Positions 32,721 to 45,337 are shown, counted from the stretch's first letter. The stretch is 64,000 nucleotides of DNA from Fistularia commersonii (GCA_037954325.1 JBBMNZ010000015.1:16920001-16984000); one strand, 5' to 3'. Made by a program: numbers and translations. The notes: generated by a model not told the origin, from the letters alone.

Positions 32721-34078
32721 CCCTTTTCGCGTTTTGCCAGGTTGTGCGTGTCCCACCGGCGAGTGCGCTATGCTAGAAACCAGACCCCGTTGACATGATG
32801 TGACGCTAAAGCCCCACAAATGTCACGCTAGCTTATTACGCCGTCATTTTTCTGCTCGTGCCCCCTCGACGTTCCATTCCTTCCCCGCGACTTCGAACCA
32901 CATGTCGCCCCTTCTGCCACTCCTACTGACGACTAGCTTGTTTACCCTGCCGCAGTTCGACATGTCTAGGTCAACGCGCTGTTCTGAAAACCGTGAAACG
33001 CTACATGCTAGCCCGCGCCCCGCTCGCGCTCCACGGGAAAACCTTTTCTTTCTCAAGTGTCACTTTTCTCCAAGGAAGCTCGGGCTGGAGAAAGACTACC
33101 TCCCCCCGTCCCCCTCCGGTCCCCGTAAGTGGTCGCAGTCCAACCTCGCGCTGGCTCTCGCTCTTGACAACCCTCACAGTCAGTTTGCAAGAAATTAAGT
33201 GTCTGTACTTTAAACCGAAGTGTTGGCCACTTAAAGCGCCGGGCTCTCTCAGCTGTCAGTCAACTCCGGGCGGCGGGCCAGCGGTGTCTGAAGGAGCCTT
33301 TATCGCGTTCGTCCAGCCCTTTTCGCAGCCAGGCTACTCCGGCGGACCTATCAGACTCCGGTCTAATCCAATCTGCCCCGGTTTTTTCGCGCGAGATGAA
33401 CAGATGAACATCCAGGAGTGCCGTGAAAGTCCGTCCGGATTGCGTAATCTCACATCTCACTCCAGGCGACATGTAAACCTTGTAAAACGCCGTCCGTCTC
33501 TTCCATTAGAAGAACACTCTCTCCGCGGTTGATTGAAAGGTGAGGTGTGAAGAAGTAGAGATTGAAGTCGCCGAAGTGGCGGGGAATGAGGAAAACGCGT
33601 TTGAGAGGAGGCGCCCGCCGCTTCCACTCCACGCCGCCGGCACTTTATCTCGGCTCGCCAAAGAAGGGAGAAGTTCACCTCGTGGGTTTCTTTCTTCTGG
33701 AAAGTGTCGCCTCAAACTGTAGCTTATGATTAAAAGCAATTTTTAAGCCAAGTAGCCGCAGCACGGCTAACGCTAACAACATGGATTGTATATAAAGGTT
33801 TCACGCGATCGCAACTCGGGGGTTAATTTGGACTTCGCCCTCCGAGGGTCCAAGTTATGCTACCTCCTCGACTTCAGGGCTGTTTTTTATCTAGCGACTT
33901 TTCCTGCCAGGTTTCCTTCCAGAACTCGACTGTCAGAAAGCGGATTTGCGACTTTGCAGAAAGCCCTTAAGGAAAGAAAGCCCTTGCCCCTTTCCAGCTA
34001 GAGCGACACGGTTTTTGGAACTGTTTACCGTCCAGTCTATGGCGCTGTTTTTCTTGGACCGTAAACGTAGTTTCCATT

Positions 34079-34080
<2 letters not shown>

Positions 34081-34113
<33 letters not shown>
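34081..34113. repeat. Poly-A tract
   Basis: A33, the longest A run in the window. Confidence 0.97.
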
Positions 34114-34116
<3 letters not shown>

Positions 34117-34299
34117 ACCACGCTAATGATCCCCGTGAGTGATGTTACACTGAACGAAGACGTAAGAATAATGTCAGGCGCGCGTTTTCAGACAGTCTTT
34201 TTTTTGTATTCATTAACGTACAGGGAAAGTCCAAGACGAGGATTTCGAACAGACTGAATGGATGCTTTGAAAACGCCGGAAGCAGTAAAAGAGTGGATC

Positions 34300-34640
34300 T
34301 GAAATGTCACCATTCATTTAAGATATGCGAGTGTCTCGATGGTATGCGCAACTCCAAGTCCGAGCCCATGGGCCTCAGCTTGAAAAAGGTGGAGTGCCCT
34401 CCTGGTTTGGGAATGAGAATCCGCCCAAAGTGGAGGAGTTTGAGTATTTGGGGGTCTTGTGAGTGAAGGAGGGATCGGGAAGATCGACGGGCCGATCAGC
34501 GCTTGTCAGGAGTGATGAAGCCTCGCATCGATCTGTTGTGGAGAAGAAGGGGCTGAAAAGGCGAAGCTCTCGATTTACTGCTCGATCTGCGTTCCCACTC
34601 TGGTTTGGAGTTGCGGGTAGCGACCAGAAGAAGGTGATCA
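34300..34640 (+). pseudogene. LINE reverse-transcriptase fragment (GHVVRMPPGRLP family)
   Basis: CCCATGGGCCTCAGCTTGAA, GTTTGGGAATGAGAATCCGC, TTTGAGTATTTGGGGGTCTT (FEYLGVL) and GCGAAGCTCTCGATTTACTG (AKLSIY), then GCGTTCCCACTCTGG, belong to the same LINE as 18776-18980 and cover the adjoining upstream part. Frames are broken. Confidence 0.7.
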
Positions 34641-34720
34641 CGGTCACCACAGGGGATCCAGGTTCTCCTTGAGAGCTTGTGCTAGGAGCTCGGCCTCCAT
34701 GTCCAGAGTATCCGGTGAAG

Positions 34721-34854
34721 GTACCTCCACCCTAGTTGGGCCTTCTGGGCATACCCAACTTGGGAATGGGGCTATGTCTCTCGGTACCTCCTCCCTAGTT
34801 AGGCGTTCTGGGCATACCCAACTTGGGAATGGGGCTATGTCTCTCGGCCGGACT
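34721..34854. repeat. 63-bp tandem duplication
   Basis: GCATACCCAACTTGGGAATG and GGGCTATGTCTCTCGG occur twice exactly 63 bp apart. The minus strand reads PRDIAPFPSWVCPE twice in frame, but no known protein was recognised. Confidence 0.85.
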
Positions 34855-36589
34855 TGGTAGGCCTCTGGAGTCCCTTGAAAGAGCACCTCGAGGAAGCCTG
34901 GGACTCTTTGCTTGTTCATCTGCCCCCGAAACCCCACGCCGGATAACTATGAAGGTACTGCCCCTCCTACCAGGCTTCCGGAGCAGCTGGGGATTTTAAC
35001 AAATTTGCTGTCATTATCTTAACTGTGTAACACAAGTAGCGAGCGGCATTTCAAGGAATAACTCCGAGCATGTGTGCATCATTAGCGAGCGCGTCGTCGG
35101 AAGCGAGCGCATAATTAGCATCGCAGCTGTGAGTATTGTGCGGTGTGTGTTCACCGCTTGTTACATTTACGACTGCGTTCCCTTGTTTTTTTGTCGCAAT
35201 TTTCACTCGGCTTCCGAGCGCCGACTACCTGGTGCGTCTTTAACCGAGGCCGTTGCGCCGGGAGCCGGTCTGCGTCGCGCCTCTGCCTGTGAGGTCGTAG
35301 GTCACGCCATTCGTCTGTGAATAATACACCGTTCCGATAATAAAGGGACTGAAAGCTCGGGGTGACTTTTAAACGCACCACCGAAGGGGTATTGTCACTT
35401 TAGCCCCCTTCTGAACGGCCCCCTTCTGCCGGAACGGCCTGCTGTGTTTTCGAATCCACTCCCATTCAGGCGCTCCATCGTAGCCCGAGGCAACTTGCTG
35501 TTTTGTTTGCGCTCCATGTGAACATTTCAGACATGTGGAGATTCACAACATAATGGACCACCTGGGATACGGACGCGAGCATACCGTGCCATTTCCATTC
35601 TTTGTCGTCCTCTATGTAGCGCCGCGCTAATGGGCTTTTATAATCTGTATAATCTTCTGAAACTGCTTTTCCTGCTGCTCTTTGATGCAACTTTGCACAC
35701 CGTGGAGGCAATCGCTGTGTAAATATTATTTCGGCTTAGCTCGCGCACATAAGGGGAACACGTGCTCCTCGCTCCAGTTACACTTTGTTGCTCCTGCAAA
35801 TAAGGAGGTCGGGGCGCTGCTTGGACGAGTATTTCCAGAGGGGGTTTGAGGGGCGTGCTGAAGTACAACCGTTTTAGAAAGGCCATATTAGGGGCTGCTA
35901 CGTTCCCAACACTCGCCCCAAAACAAGCGCTGGGTTCCAGCCGAGCTCCGTCCGTGACCGCGTGGCGACCTTCTCCTCGGAGAACTACCAATCAGCGGTG
36001 ACTACATCGTGACTTGAGCTAACATTTGTAGCTCTTTGGGAAGCCAGAGGGAGTCCAGGGGCGGCTCCGGGGAGTCGGACCCATTTCCCGATGTCGTCGT
36101 TTCCCCTGAACTCCCAGAAGGAACTCGGAGGGAAGACTTGTGGGGCTCCGGAGACATTTTCCACATGGGAGCGTTGTGTTTGGAATTTTAGCACTTTTGC
36201 AAAATTCATACAACTGCGTTTCCCCAACTTCTTACAAGTTGAACCGTGAACCCCTTGCTCTCGGTCCTTCAGACAACAGGGACTCCCAAGGACCCGTTTC
36301 AGGAACATCTGTTGTTCCAGACCGCCAGGAGCAGCGTCACCGTCCTGAATAATTTATCATGAGGATTCACTCATGCTAGCAAAAAAAAAAAAAAAAAAAA
36401 AAAGCATCGTGTCCCACTTGGACAAGATCCAGATATTACAAGTGGGAATTTAATGAGGTTTGTTTTAATGTGAGACTCAATTTAACAAAAATACAAAAGC
36501 ACTTTAAGCTTAAGATAGTACTTTGTGTTGCCGTGACAACGAATTTCCCCTAGAGGAATCACTATAGGGGGAATTCCTTGTCACATAAA

Positions 36590-36860
36590 TGCAACAATAA
36601 CCAAATCAATGATATTGAAATAAAATAGAAGTGACATAAATATGAATATATCATGGAAGAGAGATAAATATATTTATGTGAATATAAATATAAAATAGAA
36701 GAGATATGAATATATTTATATGAATATAAATATAAAATAGCAGAAACATAAATATATTTATATGAATACAAATATAAAATAGAAGAGGCAAAAATAGGAA
36801 TATAAATATAAAATAGAAGAGGCAAAAATATGAATATAAATATAAAATATAGAAAACAAA
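36590..36860. repeat. AT-rich tandem repeat
   Basis: Units of AATATAAATATAAAATAG followed by (A)GAAGAG or CAGAAAC recur about six times with irregular spacing. Confidence 0.85.
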
Positions 36861-36944
36861 TAAGTGACAACAGCAAGGATAAAAAATAGATAAGTTCGAC
36901 TTTATTGATTTTATCGAAAGATAAGATCAATACGCTTATCTTGT

Positions 36945-37420
36945 AAGATAATATAAGAAAAACTTTATTGATCCTCCTTGGGGAAATATTTTTGTCACAG
37001 CAGCGTAACAGTTATAATGTCAATAAATATGGATATAAATATAAATAGAGAGAAAATTAGTAGACAGCAAAAGACATGCATGAATAAATAGACAGCCGAG
37101 AGATCAACAACAACAACAACAACAACAACATCATCAAGGATAAGAATGGACAACAAAGAGAAAAAAAAAAAAAAGACAGTCTGGATGAAAATAGACCAAA
37201 ACAACAGGGATAAGAAGACAAACGGAGTGACAATAAACCTGACAAAAACGAACAGAACTAAGCAGGATGGGATGGGCTGAGACCAACCAGGATGAAAATC
37301 CACAACAGATTTAGGACACGTGTGAATGAGGAGGCGGTGAACATGATAATAGAAAAATAGAAAACAAAGGAATGGGGTGACAACAAGGATGAAAAAATAT
37401 AGATCACAGAATTAGGGTTT
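36945..37420 (+). repeat. Dispersed fish repeat with AACTTTATTGATCCTCCTTG start
   Basis: AACTTTATTGATCCTCCTTG, GGGGAAAT, GTCACAGCAGCGTAACAG, (CAA)n at 37107-37130, and repeated GGATAAGAATGGACAACA-type phrases. It is related in layout to the TTTATYNATCCCGAAGGAAA repeat but distinct. Family not named. Confidence 0.5.
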
Positions 37421-37499
37421 GACTTGTAAGAAAGGACTTATTTAGGGCTGCTAATATTAATAGTAATAGTAAGTAATTTTGTAATTGATAAAATAATCT

Positions 37500-37593
37500 C
37501 ATCATCTCAATCGGTCGAGAAGCAGGTTTATCCTGGAGCCGTCTAGGGCCGCAAATCTGGATCCAACCTGGGACCTTCTCGCTTTGAAGCGGA
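37500..37593 (-). repeat. SINE/LINE-tail fragment that borders the minisatellite
   Basis: AACCTGGGACCTTCTCGCTT, TGAAGCGGAGGCGCTAAC is the inverse of the ubiquitous fish repeat phrase (gttagcgc..cacagc-aagaaggtccc) also seen at 46450, 51490 and 61750. Confidence 0.6.
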
Positions 37594-38392
37594 GGCGCTA
37601 ACTGCTGTGTGCTAACCGCTGTGTGCTAACCGCTGTGTGCTAACTGCTGTGTGCTAACCGCTGTATCCCAACCACTGCTGTGTGCTAGCTACTTTGTGCT
37701 AACTGCTATGTGCTAACCGTCGTATGCCAATCACTGTGTGCTAATCGCTGTATGCCAATCACCGTATTCTAACCGCTGTGTGCTAACTGCTGTGGCAAAC
37801 CGCTGTGTGCTAACCGCTGTGTGCTAACTGCTGTATGGCAACCACTGTGTGCTAACCACCGTGTGCTAGCCACTGCATTGTAACCACCCTGTGCTAACTT
37901 CTGTATTCTAAACACTTTGTGCTAACTGCTGTGGCAAACCGCTGTGTGCTAACTGCTGTTTTCTAACCGCTGTGTGCTTACTGCTCTGGCAAACAGCTGT
38001 GTGCTAACCGCTGTGTGCTAACAGCTGTATAGAAACCACTGTGTGCTACCCACTGTATTCTAACCACCCTGTGCTAACCGCTGAATTCTAACCGCTGTGT
38101 GCTAACCGCTGTGTGCTAACCGCTGTGTGCTAGCCGCTGTGTTCTAACCGCTGTTTGCTAACCGCTGTGTGCCAACTACCGCTGTGTGCTAGCCACTGTG
38201 TGCTAACCGCCGAATGCCAACCACTGTGTGCTAACCGCTGTGTGCTAGTGACTGTATTCCAACCGCTGTGAGCTAACTGCTGTGGCATACTGCTGTGCTC
38301 TAACTGTTGTCTGCTAGCTGCTGTGTGCTAACCACTGCGTGCTAACCGCCTCATGCTAACCGCTGTGTTCTAACCGCTGCGCCTCCCCTAAG
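37594..38392. repeat. About 14-bp minisatellite, roughly 0.8 kb
   Basis: Variants of CTAACCGCTGTGTG repeat more than 50 times (GTGTGCTAACCGCT and GTATTCTAACCACT as common forms). The last unit runs into CTAACCGCTGCGCCTCCCCT. No reading frame, promoter or array-like spacer structure. Confidence 0.92.
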
Positions 38393-39211
38393 TGGAGGCC
38401 ATTTAGCCTCACCAAGATTTTAGATTGTATTCCTCGTCGCCAACAAGCACGACGTTGCTGTTAAGAAACCACCTCGGCGTTCGCCCCGCCCAACAAGAAC
38501 TCGATGGCCATTGAAAGAAATGAACTTTACACAATGAGCTTTTTCTTCCCTTTTAATTGGAGCTCTCCGAAGGCCAGCGGGTGTCGCTCCGCATTGAAGT
38601 CAGAACTGTGTATTTCTTTCCGGAAAGCTAAAAGCAGAACCAGCTCCGCGGGTTTTATTCTGCTTAACGAGCTCGATCACACCCGAACGGCTAGAAACAC
38701 CGTGAGCGTTTTTTATTTTTTTTATTTATTCTTTTCAACAAAAAAGCCCAGTTACCTTTGAATAACGGCAAATTGCTCAATGGAACGGGATTCATCCGGT
38801 CTGGAGCCGAGCTGAATAGAACCTCCCGACAGTCAAGGTTGCGCGTCTTGTTGGAAATAAAAGGTATTTGCAGCTCCGTCGCTTTCCTGAATGGATGAAG
38901 ATCTCGGCGGAACGTCTGGAGCGACAAGGCTGTCGTCACCGAGCGGCGTTACGGCTTCATAAACCGAAACCGCCGCCATTGTCTGAGCGTCGAAATAGGA
39001 AATACCGAAGGAGGTCGATGTTGTTGTTGTTGTCGTTGAGGTCGTGGATTCTTCCGCGATTCTTTCCAGCGTCCCGCTAAGAGGTCGTGACCCCCGGCCC
39101 TCGAAAAACGCCGCCGGAATTCCAGCTCGTGTTTGCATGGATTGAGTCATTTCCTGGAAACTCCTTATCGCTTTTCACTTTCCACTTTCTCATCAGATCT
39201 GAATTCCTGAG

Positions 39212-39235
39212 AAAAAAAAAAAAAAAAAAAAAAAA
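39212..39235. repeat. Poly-A tract
   Basis: About A24. Confidence 0.95.
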
Positions 39236-39450
39236 GAAAAGCAAATCAATTCCTCCTCCGGTTTCTTCCGTCTCGTTTCCCCGACGACGCGGCGGCGGCG
39301 GTCGACCGTATCCTCTTACTAATTTGTGTACGGGTTTGCTGAATTGTCTCTTGATTCGCGCCTCTTCTGCGCTCGGCGGCGGCGAAAACTGGAAAAAGCG
39401 GCGTGAAATTGAGTGGAATGGTGGAGGATGATGTTCGCAGGACGCCTCAG

Positions 39451-39474
39451 TGTGTGTGTGTGTGTGTGTGTGTG
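39451..39474. repeat. (TG)n microsatellite
   Basis: 12 TG units. Confidence 0.96.
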
Positions 39475-40069
39475 ATAAGAAAACTCCATTGACTATATTA
39501 AAATTACTTCATGCCATCTCACTGCAAATTGCCTGAAACCCGTCCGCGGTTGCCACGGCGCCACCTGAGATCCCGTTACCGATGTGACCGTGCTACTTTG
39601 AGCAAATGAAAGCGAAGGAGCGTCGCTCAGATCCGAGGCCGAACGCTTCTTCGCCTTCTCACGACGGGGATTTGGCGGATTTTGGGTCCCGAAAGCTCCG
39701 GCGACGCATGGAGATGCAGGAATATTCAATCTCTCATCGCAAATTTGGGTTTCAGATGGATCTCCTGCGTGTTTTTGGGCCGTGGAGGAACATGGAAAAG
39801 GCCTCCGTCCAGGGACCTTCTGGTTGGGAGGAGGAGGCGCGATTCTCGTTACTTTTTATTATTAACGTATTTGTCCAAATCCCGTTTTATCTGGGAAAAC
39901 GTCGGTTTTAATATTCGGTGCAAGACGAGCGTCCTCCTTCTCTCATTTGTTCATTTTCCAAAAAATGATTTTCAAAGACAGGAACACAGCAGGTTTTCTT
40001 TTATTTCTGCTTTTCACTACTTGCTGAAATTCAGAAAATATAAATCTCATCGCGGGTCTTTAGCTGTTT

Positions 40070-40772
40070 TTATCTATTTATTTTCAAATGTATTAATCAG
40101 CCTTATTTACTTATTTTTTCAATGTATATTTTTGGGGTTTGTTTATTTATTTTCTCATTTATTTGTATTTCTTATTCTCCCCCCATTTTTTTTTTTTTTT
40201 TACTGTTTATACAATTTCCTGCTATTATTTATTATTGTTATATTTTACTTGAAACTCTGGCACAACAATTTCTTTCGGGATAGTTAAAGTTGTTCTTTTT
40301 CTTATTCTTATTCTTATTCTTATTCTTATTCTTATTCTTATAATTTTTTCTAATTAATTCATTTTTTTCTTATATATTTATTTTTTCTAATTTATTTATG
40401 TTAGTGTGTTCTGTATTTTATTTCCTATTTTTTTAAATGTATTTATTTTTTCCTAATTTATTTATTTTTTCTAATTTATTTATTTTTTCTAATTTATTTA
40501 TTTTTTTCTAATTTATTTATGTTAGTGTGTTCTCTATTTTATTTCCTATTTTTTTAATTTATTTATTTTTTCCTAATTTATTTATTTTTTTCTAATTTAT
40601 TTTTTTTTTCTAATTTATTTATGTTAGTGCGTTCTGTATTTTATTTCCTATTTTTTTTTAATTATTATTATTTATTATTTTATTATTTACTTATTTTTTT
40701 TTATTTTTCTTATTTGTTTTCAGGATTTTTTCTATTTATTTGTTTACTTGTTTTTTTTCTCCTATTTTTTAT

Positions 40773-40830
<58 letters not shown>

Positions 40831-40835
40831 TTTCA
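40070..40835. repeat. AT-rich region with higher-order repeat and (TA)n
   Basis: TTTATGTTAGTGTGTTCT followed by TATTTTATTTCCTATTTTTT recurs at about 40396, 40517 and 40619 in a background of TTTTCTAATTTATTTAT. (TA)n at 40775-40812 and T21 at 40813-40833 close it. Confidence 0.9.
40215..40340 (-). repeat. Dispersed fish repeat with TTTATYNATCCCGAAGGAAA core, copy 4
   Basis: GAAACTCTGGCACAACAATT, TCTTTCGGGATAGTTAAAGT and a (TTCTTA)n tail match 21740-21860. Confidence 0.7.
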
Positions 40836-41029
40836 GAGAAACCGAAAGAACTCCTTAGCAGGAGGCTGAGGAGACGCGTTTCCTCTTTGAACGTTTCACG
40901 TCGGCGATGTAATTACATATCGTGTTCCGAGCTGTGAAACACGGAGCGTTTCCCATGCGGCCCCCCCGCCCCGCCCGGCTTCTCAGGGGGAATAATAAAT
41001 AAATAACAAAGAGCGGCAAAGGTCTGTCT

Positions 41030-41200
41030 GGCGCGGCGGAACAAGCTGTTAAGCCTCGACATAAGAGCTTGACATCTGCCAGGCGGCATCAGAGCGCGTT
41101 CTCTCTGTTTCCTTGAATTATGCACTCCCAATGCAAACGCCCCGCGGCAAGACGCCATTATCCCGTCTTCTCGCCGATTCGCCGGCGGCGAGCTGCGTGA
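41030..41200. promoter_or_regulatory. Candidate conserved non-coding element
   Basis: GAACAAGCTGTTAAGCC, GACATCTGCCAGGCGGCATC and TTGAATTATGCACTCCCAAT stand in repeat-free sequence. No coding signal. Confidence 0.2.
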
Positions 41201-42049
41201 TGAGCGGCGAGGGTTTGCGATTGTCTTTTTCGACCTTGAGCCGAAGCCCTTTTTAAATCAGATCCGCCCGGGAAAAGCCCTCTTACCGAGCCGGCGACCT
41301 CCGTGACCTTCGGAGGCGAGTCCAAAAAAAAAAATTGTTGCGACTCACAAAAAAAACGGATAAACTTCAAAAAAAGGGGGGAAAAATAAAAAAGAAAACA
41401 CACGGAGGCGTGGAAGAACCCGATATCCACCCTCCCCCCCGGTGCGAATGTGCACTCGCATGATGCAGAATATAAAAGGAAATCTGTTTTCTGTCAGATC
41501 GAGCCCAGATGAGCAGATGGAGAAGGTTTCTCGGAGGAACCCGCGGGGAGGGCCGGACTGCAGCCTCTTCTTTTCGTCTCCTCGTCCCTTTTAACGCTGC
41601 CAGCTCTCGAACCGCCGCCGGCTGAGGAGGCGGCGGCCTCGGTCTGCTTTTCCCCGCCGAACCCCGGAGGGCGCCGAGAAGGCGGCCATCTGTGGGAGAA
41701 ACTCGGAAATCCCTTCCGGAAACGGTCGGTTCGTCCACGGGTGGCGGCAAATCTTCCCCGAAAAATCACATCTCGGGCAATAATTGGCTGACGTGTGAAA
41801 TAAAACTCCTGGTTCTTCGCTTTTCTCGGTGGATGGAAGTGATTTAAGACGGTCGCGGACTGAAAACCGATTTTAGGTTTTACTAGATTCGCAGCAAGAA
41901 GTTTACGGTTGTACTTTGAGCTGTCGTGGATGGGTCTTCTCCCAGTCTTGGGTTCAAAAAGCAAATTTCAATTTTTACGTTGACGCAATCTTCTTCTGAA
42001 GGGTCTTCAATGTGCTTTAAGATCTTCTTCTTCTCATCCGTTGGACTTT

Positions 42050-42470
42050 TGGACTCAGGCTTCTAGTTGGTCCAATTCCAGCATTCGTCTACAGATATGT
42101 CCACTATCCCTTCTCTGTACGTGACCCGACCTTCTCAGTCTGGCTTCTCTGACCTTCTCTCCAGTGTCGTCCCTCTGATGGACTTGTTCCTGAGCCTGTC
42201 CATCCTGGTCACTCCCAAGGGGAACCTCAACATCTTCATCTCTTCTCTCTTTTGGACGTTGTCACGGTTTCTAGAGGATACAGCATCACTGGTCTCACCG
42301 CTGTCTTGTACGTGGTCACTTGGTAGATGTTCCGGGGATAAACTCAGACCGAGATGGTTTGGACACGGGAGGACAGCGATGGAGATCTGGGTTGAAGGAT
42401 GCTGATGTTGGAATTCCCAGGCAGGAGGTCTAGAGGAGGACCAGAGAGGGAGGTTTGTGGACGGAGGGGA
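42050..42470. mobile_element. RTE-like LINE fragments in head-to-head order
   Basis: 42060-42300 carries the family antisense (TCCAGCATTCGTCTACAGAT, TCAGTCTGGCTTCTCTGACC, TCACTCCCAAGGGGAACCTC); 42320-42470 switches to sense (AGACCGAGATGGTTTGGACA, GCAGGAGGTCTAGAGGAGGA). Confidence 0.6.
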
Positions 42471-43565
42471 AGAGGCTTTTGCAGAAGTACTGCACATTTC
42501 TGCGCAAGTGTACAAGTATGACTTTGAGACGGCGGCATTGAGGAGAAGGCAGGAGATGAAGGTGTTTAGGTTCTCTTTGGGAGTGAGGAGGACAGATAGG
42601 ATCAGGAAGAAGCCCATCAGAGGGAGGGCAATTGGTAGATGATCTTTTCCTTTGGGCTTTTCCCTTCATGGTCGCCACAGCAAATCCACCTTCTCCGTCC
42701 AACCCTATTCTCTGGATGCTCCTCTCTCACACCAACTACCTTCATATCCTCTCCCACTACGTCCATCGATCTTCTCTTAGGTCTTCCTCTAGACCTCCAA
42801 GTCCAGCATCCGTCTACCATCATATTCCCTCTCCCTCCTCTGTCCATGACCCAACCATCTCAGTCTGGCTTCTCTGACCTTCTCTCCAAAACATCTACCA
42901 TGCGTCGTCCCTCTGACGGACTCATTCCTGATCCTCTCCATCCTGGTCGCTCCCAAAGAGAACCTCAGCATCTTCATCTCTGCGACCTCCAGCTCTGCTT
43001 CCTGTCTTTTCAGCATCGTTACTGTTTGTAGAGCACACAGCATCGCCGGTCAGCACTCGGTAGATGTTCTGGGAATAAAGTCGGACTGAGATGTTTGGAC
43101 ACGGGAGGACTGTGATGGGGATCTGGGCAGATGGATGCTGATGTTGGAACTCCCAGGCAGGAGGTCTAGACAGGAAGGAGGGGTTAGTTGGAGGAAGTTG
43201 ATTCATGGTGGCCTCTGAAGGGAGCGTCCGGAAGAAGAAGATGCAAGTATGACTTATCATTTTCACCATTTCACCACCTTTCAGCTCAACCCTGACACAA
43301 TCACATGTAGGCTACGTACATCTACTTCACCATCAGGTCCACCTTGAAAGATCATCTGCAGACCTCAGCGGTAACCAGGACCAGCTTCAGCAGATGACCT
43401 GATGAAGAGGAGCCCTTTCATCAGAGGGTATCTGCTTCACGATGGCCTCAACTCACATCGTACCTGGCTTGTAGGGTTTGGCTCGTCGGTGACGGTTAGC
43501 GGGACGCGCTAACAAATGAAGCATGTTTGTGGAACAACCCGGCTTGTCGATCGTCCGATGCATCA
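42470..43565 (+). repeat. 1.1-kb RTE mosaic, copy 1 of an inverted pair
   Basis: Order: sense piece (about 42530-42640), antisense RTE 3' end (42645-43030; encodes on minus MERIRNESVRGTTHGRCFGE and KVREARLRWLGHGQRR), sense piece (43060-43245, ending CCGGAAGAAGAAG), then non-LINE sequence to CGATCGTCCGATGC. The whole order is repeated inverted at 59365-60465. Confidence 0.85.
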
Positions 43566-44479
43566 CGGAGACGGTGAAGCAATGGAGTGAATGAGCAGAG
43601 GCTCTGCAGATACCCAAGGAAAACAGTGCTTGGTGGCTAGAACTTACCTTTACATGGTGAGATGGTTGATCTCCACGAGGCTTTTCAAGGTCTTCTGACT
43701 GGTAGCTTAAGACGGTGAGGCGTGATCTGGTGGTTGGTCCTATCATGAGGTCATGCAGTGGATGTTCTGTGGAGGCCTCAGCTCAAGTTTCCTTCCAGGA
43801 AGTAGCCTCCTCCCCCAGGAACCTTTCGGTTTGGCATTCCCACGGCGTGCACCTTCAGCGCCAACCTCAAAACCAAGAACTCTCAAGTTCTACAAGACTA
43901 TCAGATGGTTGAAGTGTTTTGATCTCCTCCCTGCACTGCTTCGCCGCGTGAACGACCCGTTAGCCGTTAGCTAACTCCACACTTACTCCGGTCAAAGTGC
44001 TGATGTTCCTCTGCAAGCGCTGGAGACCCCTCCAGAAGAGCTTGGACATCTTGGACGTTTCTGCCCATTTTGTCACAAGAAAAGATCTCAGCAGTGACCA
44101 GGATAGGTGAAGCAACAAGTATCTGCTAATGTGGCGTGGCTTAAAAGTCCCACCAATCACCGAGCTTCTATGAGTTCCTACGGAAACGTAAAAAGACATT
44201 TTTGAGAAGGACCTGAGAAGGTTCTCGGAGCTTCACTCGGTCCCTGGTTCCTCTGCTGGTCCAGGTCCTGAAAGGAACCGCAAAAAGGTTCCTCCACATA
44301 GAAGGGGGTTATTATATTTATTTTTAATTCCATGCACAGTTCAACCACAGCAATTGCTAAAATATTACCTTTATTGACATATTTGTCCACCTGTTCCCTG
44401 CTAATTAAAAAGAATAATGAAAAAGAATGACCAACGTATATTTCCAAATATAATCACCAATGCGGGAAATAATGATTAA

Positions 44480-45085
44480 ATGACTGAATAAAAAAAAAAA
44501 ATCATTTATTAAATACAGTTTTCATTCTTAGTTTAATATTCTTATATTTATATATTCATAGAAATTGATAATTAGAAAACAATTGCTTAATGAATAAATG
44601 TATTAATGTGATTGGCAAGTAACTATATTTATTGTTGAATTAACATAGAAACATCTATATTTATTTATCATTTACTGTATATTTTGCTGTCCTTTTTTTA
44701 TGATGTTGTATATTTTCACGTTCCCCACAGAGGGAAATCTAAAATGGTTTATCGACCCCTTGATTAACACTGATGATTAAAATTTAATAATATGTAATAT
44801 TATTATTATGATTAATGATTTTAATATTTTCATTTATCAAATTCCCTTTTTAATTATTCAATTTGCATTTCATATTTATATTTGCAAAGAAAATTATGGA
44901 ATAATTAGCTAACAATTATTAATCATTATTACAATTATTATTAATTATGTCATTCAATGATGACTCATTTTGAATTAATATTATTTATTAAATTATTAAA
45001 TTAATTTATTATAATTACTAATGCAATATATTTACATTTATATTTGGATATGAATTCAATACAATATATATAAAATATATATAAC
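44480..45085. repeat. AT-rich low-complexity region
   Basis: Roughly 600 bp dominated by ATTTAT / AATTATT words without a clear period. Nothing else was recognised. Confidence 0.7.
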
Positions 45086-45337
45086 CTAACTTCCTGTCAT
45101 GTATTTTCTCAGCCATACTGGTATATCGCATGTTGCCCGCCGTGGCTAAAAATGCCAATTGACCCCCAGATCGGCGCCGATAATCTGTCCAATACGCTGG
45201 GGAAGAAATTACAGCATTTTTCAAAATAAAAGAAAAATAAAGCCATCGAAGCCGCCGTTCCTCTTCTTCCTCCCCGGCCTGGCGAGCTGTGATATTGATT
45301 CCTTTCGCGGAGCGCCATATTGTTTTCCTGGCGGTCG

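Noticed and set aside
32993..33532. 179-codon open frame on the plus strand
   Set aside because: Proline/serine-rich chance frame in GC-rich DNA, with other frames open over the same stretch; no motif.
37594..38392. Possible CRISPR array
   Set aside because: The units are about 14 bp, contiguous and variable, with no spacers, and the DNA is vertebrate. It is a minisatellite.
39682..40287. 201-codon open frame on the plus strand
   Set aside because: Its second half is T-rich low complexity (Phe/Leu/Tyr runs) inside an AT repeat and a dispersed repeat; no homology recognised.
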